Below, one piece after another: positions 36,346 to 47,172 of a stretch of 64,000 nucleotides of DNA. The translations under genes and the position numbers were made by a program. This DNA comes from Chiridota heheva (taxonomy: Eukaryota > Echinodermata > Holothuroidea > Apodida > Chiridotidae). Under the pieces are notes generated by a model. That model was not told the DNA's origin. It saw only the letters and a program-made list of their open reading frames with translations, and searched no databases. The stretch is taken from NCBI GenBank assembly GCA_020152595.1, contig JAIGNY010004520.1, positions 2,116,001 through 2,180,000 of the forward strand. Reading direction: 5' to 3'. Within the stretch, counting starts at the first letter, position 1. Each line of letters starts with the position of its first letter.

Positions 36346-36688
36346 GTGGGTCACGGGGAGGGGAGGGGGGTCAAGGTCACTGCATAGGCGCTTCGTCATT
36401 ATGAAAGAAAAAACCAAGGGCCGAGAGACCCGAGGCAGCTAGAAAAAAATCGCGGAACCACTATATGCGGACCGCTGTATTAGTAACGAAGGGCGCGAAA
36501 AGTCGGGTCAGAACGAGGAAAATATAATAGGAAAAAAGAAAAGAAATGATCTCACCGAGAATAAAAGCCCATCCACCGGGAAAAAATCCGAAAATGAAGT
36601 TATGAAACAAAATGGTGCAAATTGAAGGGAAAATGGAGCGAAAATAGTATAAGAGAATAAAGCAGTTGTCACGTCGCTCTCGCTAACA

Positions 36689-38310
36689 AACTTTTATGAG
36701 AAAGAATTTTAAAACCAATGGAGCTACAAAACAACTGCATTACTTCAAACTTTTATCAAAAAAGATTTTAAAAACAAAGGATTTACAAAAGAACTGCATT
36801 CCTTCAAACTTTCATAACAAAGAATTTTAAACACAATGGATCTACAAAAGAACTGCATTCGTTCAAACTTTTATAAGAAAGGATTTTAAAACCAATGGAG
36901 CTACAAAAGAAGTGCAATCCTTCAATGTTTTATCAGAAAGAATTTTAAAACCAATGGAGCTACAAAAGAACTGCAATCCTTCAAACTTTTATCAGAAAGA
37001 ATTTTAAAACCAATGGAGCTACAAAAGAACTGCATTACTTAAAACTTTTATCAAAAAAGATTTTAAAAACAAAGGATCTACAAAACAACTGCATTCCTTC
37101 AAACTTTCATAACAAAGTATTTTAAACACAATGGATCTACAAAAGAACTACATTCGTTCCAAACTTTTATAACAAAGGATTTTAAAACCAATGGAGCTAC
37201 AATAGAACTGCATTCCTTCAAACTTTTATCAAAAAGGATTTCAAAAACAATGGATCTACAAAAGAACTGCATTTGTTCAACTTTTTTATAACAAAGGATT
37301 TTAATAACAATGGATCTACAAAAGAACTGCATTCGTTTTAACTTTTATAACAAAGGATTTTAAAACCAATGGATCTACAAAAGAACTGCATTCCTTCAAA
37401 CTTCTATAACAAAGAATTTTAAACACAATGGATCTACAAAAGAGCTGCATTCCTTCAAACTTTTATAACAAAGAATTCTAAAAACAATGGAAGAATTTTT
37501 AAAACAATGGATCTACAAAAGAACTACATTCGTTCAAACCTTAATAACAAAGGATCTTAAAACCAATGGAGCTACAAAAGAACTGCATTTGTTCAAACTT
37601 TTATAAAAAAAGGATTTTAAACACAATGGATCTACAAAAGAACTGCATTCATTCAAACTTTTATAACAAAGAATTTTAAAACCAATGGAGCTACAAAAGA
37701 ACTGCAATCCTTCAAACTTTTATCAGAAAGAATTTTAAAACCAATGGAGCTACAAAAGAACTGCATTACTTCAAACTTTTATCAAAAAAGATTTTAAAAA
37801 CAAAGGATCTACAAAACAACTGCATTCCTTCAAACTTTCATAACAAAGTATTTTAAACACAATGGATCTACAAAAGAACCACATTCATTCCAAACTTTTA
37901 TAACAAAGGATTTTAAAAACAATGGAGCTACAATAGAACTGCATTCCTTCAAACTTTTATCAAAAAGGATTTTAAAAACAATGGATCTACAAAAGAACTG
38001 CATTTGTTCAACTTTTTTATAACAAAGGATTTTAATAACAATGGATCTACAAAAGAACTGCATTCCTTCAAACTTTTATAACAAAGAATTTTAAAAACAA
38101 TGGAAGAATTCTAAAAACAATAGATCTACAAAAGAACTGCATTTGTTCAAACTTTTATAAAAAAAGGATTTTAATAACAATGGATCTACAAAAGAACTGC
38201 ATTTGTTCAAACTTTTATAAAAAAGGATTTTTAAAAACAATGGATCTACAAAAGAACTGCATGCATTCCTTCAAACTTTTATAATGAAAGCTTTAAGAAC
38301 AATGGATATA
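36689..38310. repeat. 59-bp satellite, right part with 731-bp higher order
   Basis: About 27 units of the same 59-bp satellite. Segments 37099-37332 and 37830-38063 are almost identical at a spacing of 731 bp, which indicates a higher-order repeat of about 12 units. Minus-strand ORFs here are by-products. Confidence 0.92.
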
Positions 38311-38669
38311 ATGAGTTGGAAAAAGTAAATATTCAGCTGATTCTGGTAGGATTCATAGCTACTGTATTTTAATGTTTCTCAGACTATCTATCATAAGATG
38401 GCTCTAAGAGTCAATAGTATTGTATATTGTTTTGTGACAGTGCAAAAGGGAAAGTTAGGTACGTTGGTCAGCGCAATTGAGTATGTCAGTGCGACAGATT
38501 TTTAAGCAAGCCAATGCCAAGTGATGGGAGGAAAGCTGGAGTACCCAGATAAAATCCACGATGCCAGGTTGGTACCCAACCAGCACACATGTGAAGAAAC
38601 AGTAGCGCACATGCATCAGCCAGAGTTTTAACAACTTGGCTACCTGATGACCCAAGGGTAGGTACTTAC

Positions 38670-38775
38670 TGCTTTATCCGTTCCTGCCAGTGATGATCTT
38701 CCTGGTTCATAGTCGGTGATCTTGCCTGGCTGCTGCCGATACCTGTCAATGGGTGTGCTGGTAACAACATCAGAG
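38670..38775 (-). CDS. SORBS: SORBS exon: TDYEPGRSSL segment
   Basis: This 106-nt exon is phase 2 in, phase 0 out. The acceptor is gctttgtttag and the donor is GCA|gtaagt. It reads SDVVTSTPIDRYRQQPGK, then ITDYEPGRSSLAGTDKA. The YEPG(K/R)SS motif is characteristic of the region after SoHo in SORBS1 and SORBS2. A run of five 12-bp units (38799-38858) sits 22 to 80 nt upstream of the acceptor. On the transcript strand each unit is pyrimidine-rich with a CTGAT branch-point-like core. Confidence 0.93.
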
Positions 38776-38798
38776 CTAAACAAAGCACAGAAAGGAGA

Positions 38799-38858
38799 GT
38801 GATCAGGAAAGTGATCAGGAAAGTGATCAGGAAAGTGATCAGGAAAGTGGTCAGGAAA
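38799..38858. repeat. 12-bp tandem repeat at a splice acceptor, 5 copies
   Basis: gtgatcaggaaa is repeated five times, the last with one change. On the SORBS strand the unit is tttcctgatcac, placed 22-83 nt upstream of exon 38775-38670. It multiplies a pyrimidine run and a CTGAT branch-point-like core. Confidence 0.92.
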
Positions 38859-38935
38859 TAGGGAGCTAAAAGGAGTAGAATGATCAAATATTTATCTTTT
38901 GAGTTTGGCCATCATTTCTTTTTTTATAGGCAATT

Positions 38936-39058
38936 ATGTGGGTCTGCAACCAGTGAGTTCACAACTGGTTATCAAAGGCCATGGCCGTCTTGATATAATG
39001 TCCAGCACTGGATGCTTTCCGGACATTAAACCTTGCTATGCTATGCTATGCTATGCAG
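38936..39058 (+). mobile_element. SINE family B, head-truncated
   Basis: gtgggtctgcaaccagtgag through gtccagcactggatgctttc to a (CTATG)n tail. This is the reverse complement of 44983-45090, so it lies in the opposite orientation. The tRNA-like head is missing. Confidence 0.82.
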
Positions 39059-39714
39059 AACATATTTATCATGAAGACTGTGATCAGTCGAAAGTGCAAG
39101 TGTGTAATTGCCTAATCTTAAAATTTCTTCTTTCTTTTAATTACCATTTTCTTTTTGTTCTCAAAGGCTTTTCTTATGGTATCTTATTGTACACATTTAT
39201 GTTGTTTTAATCACAAATTTTTCAGATTCATGTTGAAAATAATGTTTTGGGGGAAACATTTTATAAGTACTACACTTCAGTTTTTCTCCTTTTCTATGCA
39301 ATAATCTATGGATTATACAAGACAAAGATAAAAAAATTATTTTGTTAATTTGAAGATGTGTGTAATTTGTCTGTTACACATATGTATTATTATTTGCTAG
39401 AAATAAATTGCGCCATTGTTATTGAAATACAATGGTTCAACGACCATGAATCATTTTAAGACTTACAGATACTTACAATTGCTTTCCAATGGAATAAAGA
39501 TTTAAATCTAATAATGACAAATCTTAAGAGTAGAGTAAAAAGTCTTTGAGAATTTGTTACTTGTCGGCAAAATTATCATTTCATGCAAATATTTTTTTAT
39601 ATTCACCAATTTTAAGAATAGAGTAAAAAGTGTTTGAGAATTTGTTACTTGTCGGCAAAACTAATATTTCATGCAAAATTTTTTTTCAAATTTACAAATA
39701 TTTTTACTATTAAA

Positions 39715-39945
39715 ACAAATATTTATAAAACAAATATTGATCAAATAGATATTGATCAAACAAATATTTATCAAACAAATATTTATCAAACAAATATCGA
39801 TCAAACAAATATTGATCAAACAAATATAGATCAAACAAATATTGATCAAACAAATATTGATCAAACAAATATTGATCAAACAAATACTGATCAAATATCA
39901 ATTAGACAATTATTGATCAAACAAATATTGATAAAACAAATTTAA
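39715..39945. repeat. 15-bp minisatellite, about 15 copies
   Basis: Unit caaacaaatattgat, with variants in three positions. It is open in both strands and so generates repeated ORFs without coding support. Confidence 0.93.
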
Positions 39946-40046
39946 ACATTAAATAAGCTATTCATTATTTAGACCTTCATAGAATTTTCTGTTTTTTCAA
40001 ACAAAAACTTTCCACAATGACAAAAAGCCTTGGACTTTTTATTCCA

Positions 40047-40321
40047 TTAAAAACAGCCTCTATTTTCAAAATGGATTTCTATTGTCAAAATGGACTGGAA
40101 TAAAGCCTTCACATTACCATTATACTTCTTTTTTGGTACTTAATAAACTCTGTACCAGAATAGCAAGCAAAAATTATGTTAGCTTTTCTGGTACATAGTT
40201 TATTAAGTACCAAAAACAGAGTGTAATGGTAAAGTGAAGGCTCTATTCCAGTCCATTTTGACACTAGAAATCCATTTTGACAATACATATCCATTCTAAA
40301 AATAGAAGCTGTTAAAAACAC
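40047..40321. mobile_element. Foldback element FB3 (275 bp)
   Basis: Arms of about 120 bp: gtcaaaatggactggaataa, cattaccattatac and ggtacttaataaactctgta are mirrored by gtccattttgac, gtgtaatggtaaag and catagtttattaagtacc. The loop is about 25 nt. It is non-coding. Confidence 0.9.
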
Positions 40322-40736
40322 TTTCACATTCATAAGCCACCATCAAGGAAATAAAAAATGTGTTTTTTTTTATCAGATTTAAAACTAGTAAACTTATAAA
40401 GATATAACAAAGTTTTTGTGGTAATTCAACCAAACATACATTCAAGATGTCCATAGGCCTTAATGAAAAACATTCCAACACATTTTCTCTTATCAGGAAC
40501 TTTGCTTCAAATAAAACAAAATACAGACGCCATGAACTTCTAAACCCTTATTGATTGGGTAAGATTTGAAACTGGTAAACTCATATTCAAAGATAATTTA
40601 CGGCAGAGCAATACAAACTCTGAAAAAGCTCCTTTCAGCATGCCTCTACAATTCCCTTTATCAAAGAAGACTGGCTTTAAACAAAATAAGATACTTAATA
40701 TAAATTAAATATTTCCCTCGGATTAAAAAAAAATAC

Positions 40737-40773
40737 CTTTTAGGGCTTGGCTTCTCCCGAAGAATTACTTTTT
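40737..40773 (-). CDS. SORBS: SORBS microexon (37 nt)
   Basis: The acceptor is an excellent tract, ttttctttcttcctcag, and the donor is AAAG|gtattt. The exon is phase 1 in, phase 2 out, and encodes KVILREKPSPK between split codons. It is short, but it supplies exactly the phase change needed between the phase 1 exit of the SoHo exon (or the 57-nt cassette) and the phase 2 entry of exon 38775-38670. A chance match of splice sites, open frame and both phases is unlikely. Confidence 0.78.
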
Positions 40774-42060
40774 CTGAGGAAGAAAGAAAAATAGAGAATA
40801 TTAGATTATCCAACAAAGAAAACAAGAATTCAGATAATAATTTCCTGACAGTTCGGAAGAGAGATAGGAAATGAAATTCAGCTCAATATGATTGAAGGTG
40901 ACCAAAAGATTGTTATAATCAAATTACCAGTTTCTGAGTTGTTAGAATTTCTCGCTAGATGTAATCACACTATACTAAAGTGCACGACTTACAATTAATT
41001 GACAGGCGAATGAGGCAGAATTAGTGGGATGACGATCTTATGAAAAAAAGATATTTCAAATGTTTCTTCCAAGTACTGCAGGATGCAAAAGTACATTGCT
41101 ACAATTAATTCTTTAAAAAGAGAGTCTGATGATGATTGGGTGGTGCAGAAATTTATTTCCAGTTGATATTGTGAAATTTAAGCATCACTTCTTTCTTTGC
41201 CCCTTTTTATTTTTTCTTCTGTGGCCGATAATTACATGCCAGGTAGAAGATTTTTAAAAATTGCTTGTTTTGGTGATATTTTATGGCACCATGACAACCA
41301 TGGTCAGGGGTCGAATTTGCCACTGTTCCGCTGTTCCGAGAACGATGCTTTTCATGGTAGAACAGTAAATTTTCAAACACCACTGTTCAACATCACTGTT
41401 CCACCAGAACAGTGTTCTTTTCACAAGCATGTGCACAAGCATGTGGCATCAATGATCAATAAGTTGATTTCTACTCAAAAAAAAAGTATGTTGTCAAATA
41501 AGATTATAAGAATAAAATTGTCAGCACAAGTAATCATGAATACATATATGAAAGGCTGCTTTCACATGTATGCAACAAGATGCTACATACTAATCACCGA
41601 CAAACATAATTGCACATAATAATCAATAAAGTAGTTGTAAATCAAGCCCACCTGAATAACAGCATGCTTGACTATTCGATGCTGCAGGGGGAGTGCGCTA
41701 CTTGAAGGAAGTAAGCAGTTACCTATCCCGATTCGAAGCTGCAGGGAAGTGTGCTACTCTAAGGAAGTAAGCAGTTACTTATCCTGTAACTTCCAGTGCA
41801 AAATTTTTTGATAACAAGCTAAGCTTTAGGGAAGTCCACTTAAAGTATCTGATTCGTTGTTGTCATTTTTTGGTTCCGATGCTATCAGCATCAGGAACTT
41901 ATGCAGTGGTGTTGGTGTGTGTATGTGGGTGACGCTTTGCTTGTAAACACAATATCTCATTTATTCACTTTGAACAATGCTTATTTATCAAATGAAGACA
42001 TACATCTAATAGGTACTGCAATTACTGTAGCAAAGTATGAAATATCAATAGTTTGATGAA
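40774..42060. other. Intron stretch with little structure
   Basis: No exon signal seen. A pair of 60-bp direct repeats (gctgcagggggagtgcgcta, ggaagtaagcagttac) lies at 41678-41800. A terminal fragment of the GGTTCCGATG element is at 41870-41900. Confidence 0.5.
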
Positions 42061-42067
42061 TTCCACC

Positions 42068-43058
42068 TGAAAGTCATCTATCTCCCTCCAATGCCATCCA
42101 TTCGTTCCTCTCTGATAACATCCTTCTCTCCCTCCTCGATGCCAAGCATCCATCCCTCCCTCCGCGATGCCATCTATCCCTCGCCAATGCCATCCATCCC
42201 TCGCCAATGCCATCCCTCGCCAATGCCATCCATCCCTCGCCAATGCCATCCTTCCCTCCCTTTCTCAATGCCATCCAACCATTTCTCCTTCTCCAATACA
42301 CCCACCCATCCCTCACTGATGCCATCCATCCCTCCCTCCCTGAAGCTATCCATCCCCACCCCCAATGCCATCCACTCCTCCCTCCTTGATGTTACCATCC
42401 ATTCCTGTATCATCCATCCCTCCCTCCCTCCCTGATGCCATCCACCCCTTCCTCCCTGATGCCATCTATCCCTCCATCCCTCCCCGGTGCCATCCACCCC
42501 TTCCTCCCTGATGCCATCCCTCCCTTCCTTCCTGATGCCATCCATCTCTCCCTCCCCCACTGATGTCATCCACCCTCCCTCCCTCCCTGATGCCAACTAT
42601 CCCTCCCCAATGCTATCCATCCTTCCCTCCTTGATGGCATCTAATGCCATCCATCCCTCCCCAATGCCATCCACCCCTTCCTCCCCCATTCCTCCCCTGA
42701 TGCCATCCATCCATCCTCCTTCCTGATGCCATCCATCCATCCCTCCTTCCCTGATGCCATTCATCCCTCCCTCCCCCACTGATGTCATCCACCCTCTATC
42801 CCTCCCTGATACCATCTATCCATCCCTCTCTGATACCATCTATTATTCCCCCTGCTGTTGCCATCCATCCCTCCCTCTCTGATGCCATCCACCCCTCCCT
42901 CTCTGATGCCATCCATCCCTCCACAATGCCATCCATCCCTTCCCAATGCCATCCATCCCTTCCCAATGCCATCCATCCCTTCCCAATACCATCCATCCAT
43001 CCCTCACCAATGCCATCCATCCATCCCGCCCCGATGCCGCCATCCATTCCTCCCTCCT
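42068..43058. repeat. CCATCC-rich pyrimidine minisatellite (1 kb)
   Basis: Variable units of the type gatgccatccatccctccct with extra ccctcc or ccaatg blocks. There is strong strand asymmetry (C/T on plus). Several ORFs of up to 140 codons on both strands arise only from the repeat. Confidence 0.93.
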
Positions 43059-43261
43059 AGTGCAATGAACACTTCTGAAATTAGTCAAAGGAGCCCATTG
43101 TTTAATGAATGCAAAAAATTCCTGATTAAATAACTGGCCACCTGTAGTACATTAGTAGAAGTTATTTGTGTACTTGGACGAATGAAAAGAGTATTCAATG
43201 TTCCTGTCTCGGGGCAGGACGCCATCCATCCCTCACTATTGCCATCCATCCCTCCCTCCCT

Positions 43262-43545
43262 GCAGACGCCGAGGTGGGGGCTGATGCCGGGGCGGGGCTG
43301 GGCGGATGCTGACGCCGGAGTGGACGCCGACGCTGGGGTGGGCGCCCGACGCCGAGGCGGACGCCGACTCGCGGCGCCAACGGTGGGGAACGGACGCCGG
43401 CGGGGCGGTGGGGGAAACGGACGCCGACGGGGATGCCGATGGTGGGGCGGATACCCGGCGGTGGGTGGGGGCAGACGCCGACGGTGGGGGGGGGCGGACA
43501 CTGATGCCGGGGTGGACGCCAACGTCTCTACATCTGGAGGTGGAG
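43262..43545. repeat. GC-rich island of GGACGCCGACG-type repeats
   Basis: Imperfect repeats of ggacgccgacggtggggcgg type make a 280-bp CpG-rich island in otherwise AT-rich DNA. All frames are open over long stretches. I see no splice signals or domain, so a coding role is not supported. Confidence 0.85.
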
Positions 43546-43554
43546 GAGGCTGGG

Positions 43555-44105
43555 GTGAAGGTAAAATTATTGGAAGTTTTGGTAAAATTTGGCAACATTT
43601 TCCAATAATTGATAAAAATTTACTAAAAAACAAAGAAAAATTGCTGACAAAATGAAGGAAATTTCACAAAGATTGAAAGTGAACATTGAATGAATTTTTC
43701 CGATAATTGAAGAAAATTTACTAAAAATCGAAGAAAAATTGCCTTAGACATTAAAAATTTCCCAAACATTTAAAAAAATTTCGAAAATTGAAGAAATTTA
43801 CGAAAATCAATCAAAATTGCCCTAAAATAAAATAAGATTTCGGAAAATTGAAGAAAATTACACAAGAATTAAGGAAATTGTCCAAAATTAAACAGATAAT
43901 TCTCAAAAATTAAAGGAAATTTACCAAAAGTTTAAAAAATTGTATCGAGAATCAAAGAAAGATTGCCCCAAAATAAGAAAATTTCCAAAAAATGCATGAG
44001 AATGAAGGAAATTTACCAAAGATTTGAAAGAGATTTTTCAAAAATTGAATGAATTTTATTAAAAAGGTTTCCCCAAAATTGAATGAAATTTTCCATAAAT
44101 TGATT
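43555..44105. repeat. A-rich degenerate 40-45 bp repeat
   Basis: Repeated aaaattgaagaaaatttac / aaaggaaatttaccaaa motifs, strongly degenerate. It directly follows the GC-rich island. Confidence 0.7.
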
Positions 44106-44159
44106 TTTCTTTTTTTACATAAACCGTGACTAAGGATTATCTCATGGTAAAAAAAGGTA

Positions 44160-44216
44160 CCATCTCAGGTAATATTTTAGGGAGGGCCCCCCTCCCTGAG
44201 ATATTACCTGAGATGG
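44160..44216. repeat. Short hairpin with 27-bp arms
   Basis: ccatctcaggtaatatttta gggaggg is mirrored by ccctccctgagatattacct gagatgg around a 3-nt loop, with two or three mismatches. It is an isolated intronic palindrome. Confidence 0.92.
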
Positions 44217-44982
44217 GGGGCATGGGGGGCATGGTCCCCAGGCCTTCCACCCTCCCTGCCCCCTGTTGGCCAAGTATATTTGTATATGAGAGAATTTTTT
44301 TAATTTTATTTCATGAGAAGACAAACCATTTGATAAACCCAAGTAGGAGACTGATTAAAATTGGTTTTATCTCCTACAATTCCTTGCGACTTGCCTAAAG
44401 TGTCATTCATTCATTTCCCTAGAATCATACACTGTCAGGATAGGTGCAACTCACATTGCAGGTTCAAGAAGTGTATTTTATTCACATATGACACATATGA
44501 CAAAATTCTTTATCAATAACATTTTTTAACCACTTTATCATTTTATTACAAATGCTTGATGCTTCTTATTCCTTTCATGACATTCAGAAAGTCCTTGAAA
44601 ATGCATGACTAACTTCTTGGAAAAAAAAGAAATAGGTTTTTCAAATAACGTCGAGAAAATAGGAGCAAATACACATTTGTGTTTCACATCTTGCATAATT
44701 CAGTCAAACATTTGCAATTACAGAAATTAAATGTTAATGTAAATGTTAATGTTAACGTTCATATAAAAAAGGTTTAATCAAGCAAAAATTCACAAGAAAG
44801 TACACTCAGTTGGATTTAATTACACTGATGGCAATGATAAAAAAATTAAGTGTCACATTTTGAGGGATAAACCAAGAGTTGCTACGGTGATAATGTACTA
44901 CAAAAGATTGCAGAGTCAAAACAGAGCTGAAAAATAACATCATGTTGAGAAGAATTTTCCTTCTCGTGAATTTTCATGTATA

Positions 44983-45163
44983 TGATAGCATAGCATAGCA
45001 AGGTTTAACGTCCCAGAGCATCTAGTGCTGGACATTACATCAAGAGAGCCACGGCCTTTGATAACCAGTTGTGAACTCACTGGTTGCAGACCCACCAGGA
45101 TACGAACCCGGGACATGCAGGTGAGAGGACAAAGTACTAACCATTACACCACGGAGGTCTGTA
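44983..45163 (-). mobile_element. SINE family B with tRNA-like head
   Basis: Read on the minus strand it starts gacctccgtggtgtaatggt (A-box region) and has gggttcgtatcctgg (B box), then the ccagtgagttcacaactggt body and a GCTAT tail. This is a pol III promoter of tRNA origin. The tRNA fold is degraded, so it is not a functional tRNA gene. Confidence 0.87.
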
Positions 45164-45169
45164 AAATTA

Positions 45170-46720
45170 AAGAAAATTTACGAAAATCAATCAAAGGGCT
45201 ATTAAAGAAACAAAATGGTGGAAGACAGAAAAAAAGTTAATATCTTATTCCGTTTAAGATTTATCACACATCAAAAATTTCACCAGTCTGTTAAAAAGTG
45301 ACCTCACTGTGATGTCATACTTGCTGATCCAAGACAACTTTTTACATATAAAATGAAGATTTGATTTTTCTTTCATTTATAGTGTAAGGTACATGTATAT
45401 GAGCAGATGAGCAAATCAGTGCAGGTTCTTGTAAACTAAGTGCATGTTATACCCCAATATAAAAAAAATATAAATTATAAAATAATTAATAAACAAAAGA
45501 TATTTCCAATAATTTAGAACGAGGCAATCAATTTCCCAAGAAAACTACAGTAACTCATAAACGGAATAAGATATCAACATGGTTTTTACACCCAATTTGT
45601 TTCTTTAATATTTACGCCTCTATCATATATATGAAAATTAAAAGTCACATGATTATTCCTTTAAAGGTGGACTATGTCCATAAAAGGGGGCATCTGTTTG
45701 GTGAATTTTTCAAATATTCATGGACCTGTTTGGCCTCTCAAAGTGATAAAATAGTATTGTTTATGAATCTAACTACTTTGTATAAATATTAGTGTTCGAG
45801 AGGTTTTGCTGTAGCAGGGTCAAAAAGCTTTTAAAAAAGAAAATACTCTTTTCCGCCCGCCCCTCCCTAACAATTTTCCACAAGAACGGGTAGACAAATA
45901 AATTACTTTTTTAGGCCTTTATTATAAACACAAGCTCTCAGGAATGACCGTTCTCCATTACATGAATGAAAATCATACATGTCAGCCATTTCTTGATATG
46001 TATATGTAGATAAGGTTTTGAAAATCTACTTCCTGCCTACATACAGACTTTGATGAAACAAGCTTGTGACAACACCAACAAATTTTTTTTTATTTTTTAT
46101 TTTTAAGAACGGAAAAAAAGTTGGATGGGAGTGGGGGTACGTTTCACTGGGGGTGGGTAAGTAACATTGATGAAAATGATTCCAGATTAATTCCTTGCCA
46201 ATTCTCATAACATGGATTAAATGTCATTCATCATGGAGGGCTGTTCTTTTCAACAAAACAAAGTGTTGTTTACTGTTTCCCAGCTTATAATACAGCAATA
46301 AAAGCTAGTAGTAATGACAATTACTTCACAAGTAATGAGTTAATATATCTCCTCAACCTGCAAACTAAAACACATATATAAGGAAGAAGCACCCACAACA
46401 GCACTTCAGGTAATTTATAAAACATGGATTAAAGCAGTTAAGTTTTAGCAAGAGAAGAAGTATTCAGTCTGAGGGAAAGTTTAACAGCTGAAAAGAATCT
46501 GGTCAGGATTTGAAAAGCTTCCTTTTTCCCTCTCTGAAGATAGAGAAGATATAATAAGTCCTCTTAGCATTGGAAACGGCTTTTGAAATATAAATCCATC
46601 AAAGTTATCGATCAAGACGCTGGCCAGATTGGAAACTTGACTTCGTCAGTCACCTACAGAAGTGATATGGATTAAAGGAATCTAAATGATGTCATGTGTA
46701 ATTAAAGGTAAATTCTTTCA
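45170..46720. other. Intron stretch without recognised features
   Basis: AT-rich. It contains pieces that resemble FB elements (agaaacaaaatggtggaag near 45205; gattattcctttaaagg near 45650) but no complete element, exon or RNA gene that I can support. Confidence 0.45.
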
Positions 46721-46726
46721 AGCCAT

Positions 46727-46797
46727 TATAGACAGGCTCATAGAGCCGGTGCTTATCCAGTTTCAATGGAGAAAGCCAATCGCTCTGGATTGACATG
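46727..46797 (-). mobile_element. SINE family A fragment
   Basis: gacaggctcatagagccggt, gcttatccagtttcaatgg and ctctggattgacatg match the left part of the SINE at 23937-24203. The rest is absent. Confidence 0.55.
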
Positions 46798-47060
46798 ATA
46801 AAGAAATTACCAAAAATCTTTTTCATTCTGAAATATTGAATCCATTTGTGTTCAAGAAGTGTTTTGTAGCTAGAAAATTAGAAATGACCAATCATAACTA
46901 CAAAACTGTTGTTGCAAATCTAAGAATTTATTCAGTACCCAATTATCCTATTTTAGCCACAATACACACAGGACGCAACAAAGGGTTTGTGCGACAAAAC
47001 CAAAAATTATTTATTTATGGAACATCTCATAGATGGACTAACATCATTAACATAAATAAA

Positions 47061-47172
47061 GACAAAGGAAAGTGAGAGGGGATTATTACAAATAAAGACA
47101 AAGGAAAGTGAGAAGGGATTATTACAAATAAAGACAAAGGAAAGTGAGAGGGGATTATTACAAATAAAGACA
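47061..47172. repeat. 36-bp repeat, three copies
   Basis: Unit aataaagacaaaggaaagtg, agaggggattattaca, three copies plus a partial. Confidence 0.95.

Larger units (their letters stand above)
31066..36688 (-). mobile_element. Near full-length RNase H-bearing LINE (I group)
   Basis: On the minus strand the order is 5'UTR (about 36688-36400), gag-like ORF1 with a zinc knuckle, AP endonuclease, reverse transcriptase, RNase H, and 3'UTR with a TTTG/CAAA tail at about 31066-31085. The architecture (APE plus RT plus RNase H, CCHC ORF1) fits the I superfamily, perhaps the Nimb or Ingi clade. It is inserted in the 59-bp satellite, which resumes at 36689. Frameshifts break both ORFs, so it is probably dead or mis-assembled. 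Confidence 0.92.

Noticed and set aside
40930..40960. 27-nt exon candidate (REILTTQKL)
   Set aside because: Acceptor lacks a pyrimidine tract and the phase 0-0 exon would not fit between the phase 1 exons around it.
42022..43655. Several 80-180 codon ORFs
   Set aside because: Generated by the CCATCC minisatellite and the GC-rich repeat; no splice sites, no domain, open in most frames.
45090..45163. tRNA gene on the minus strand
   Set aside because: A and B boxes are present but the cloverleaf is incomplete and it continues into a SINE body and tail.
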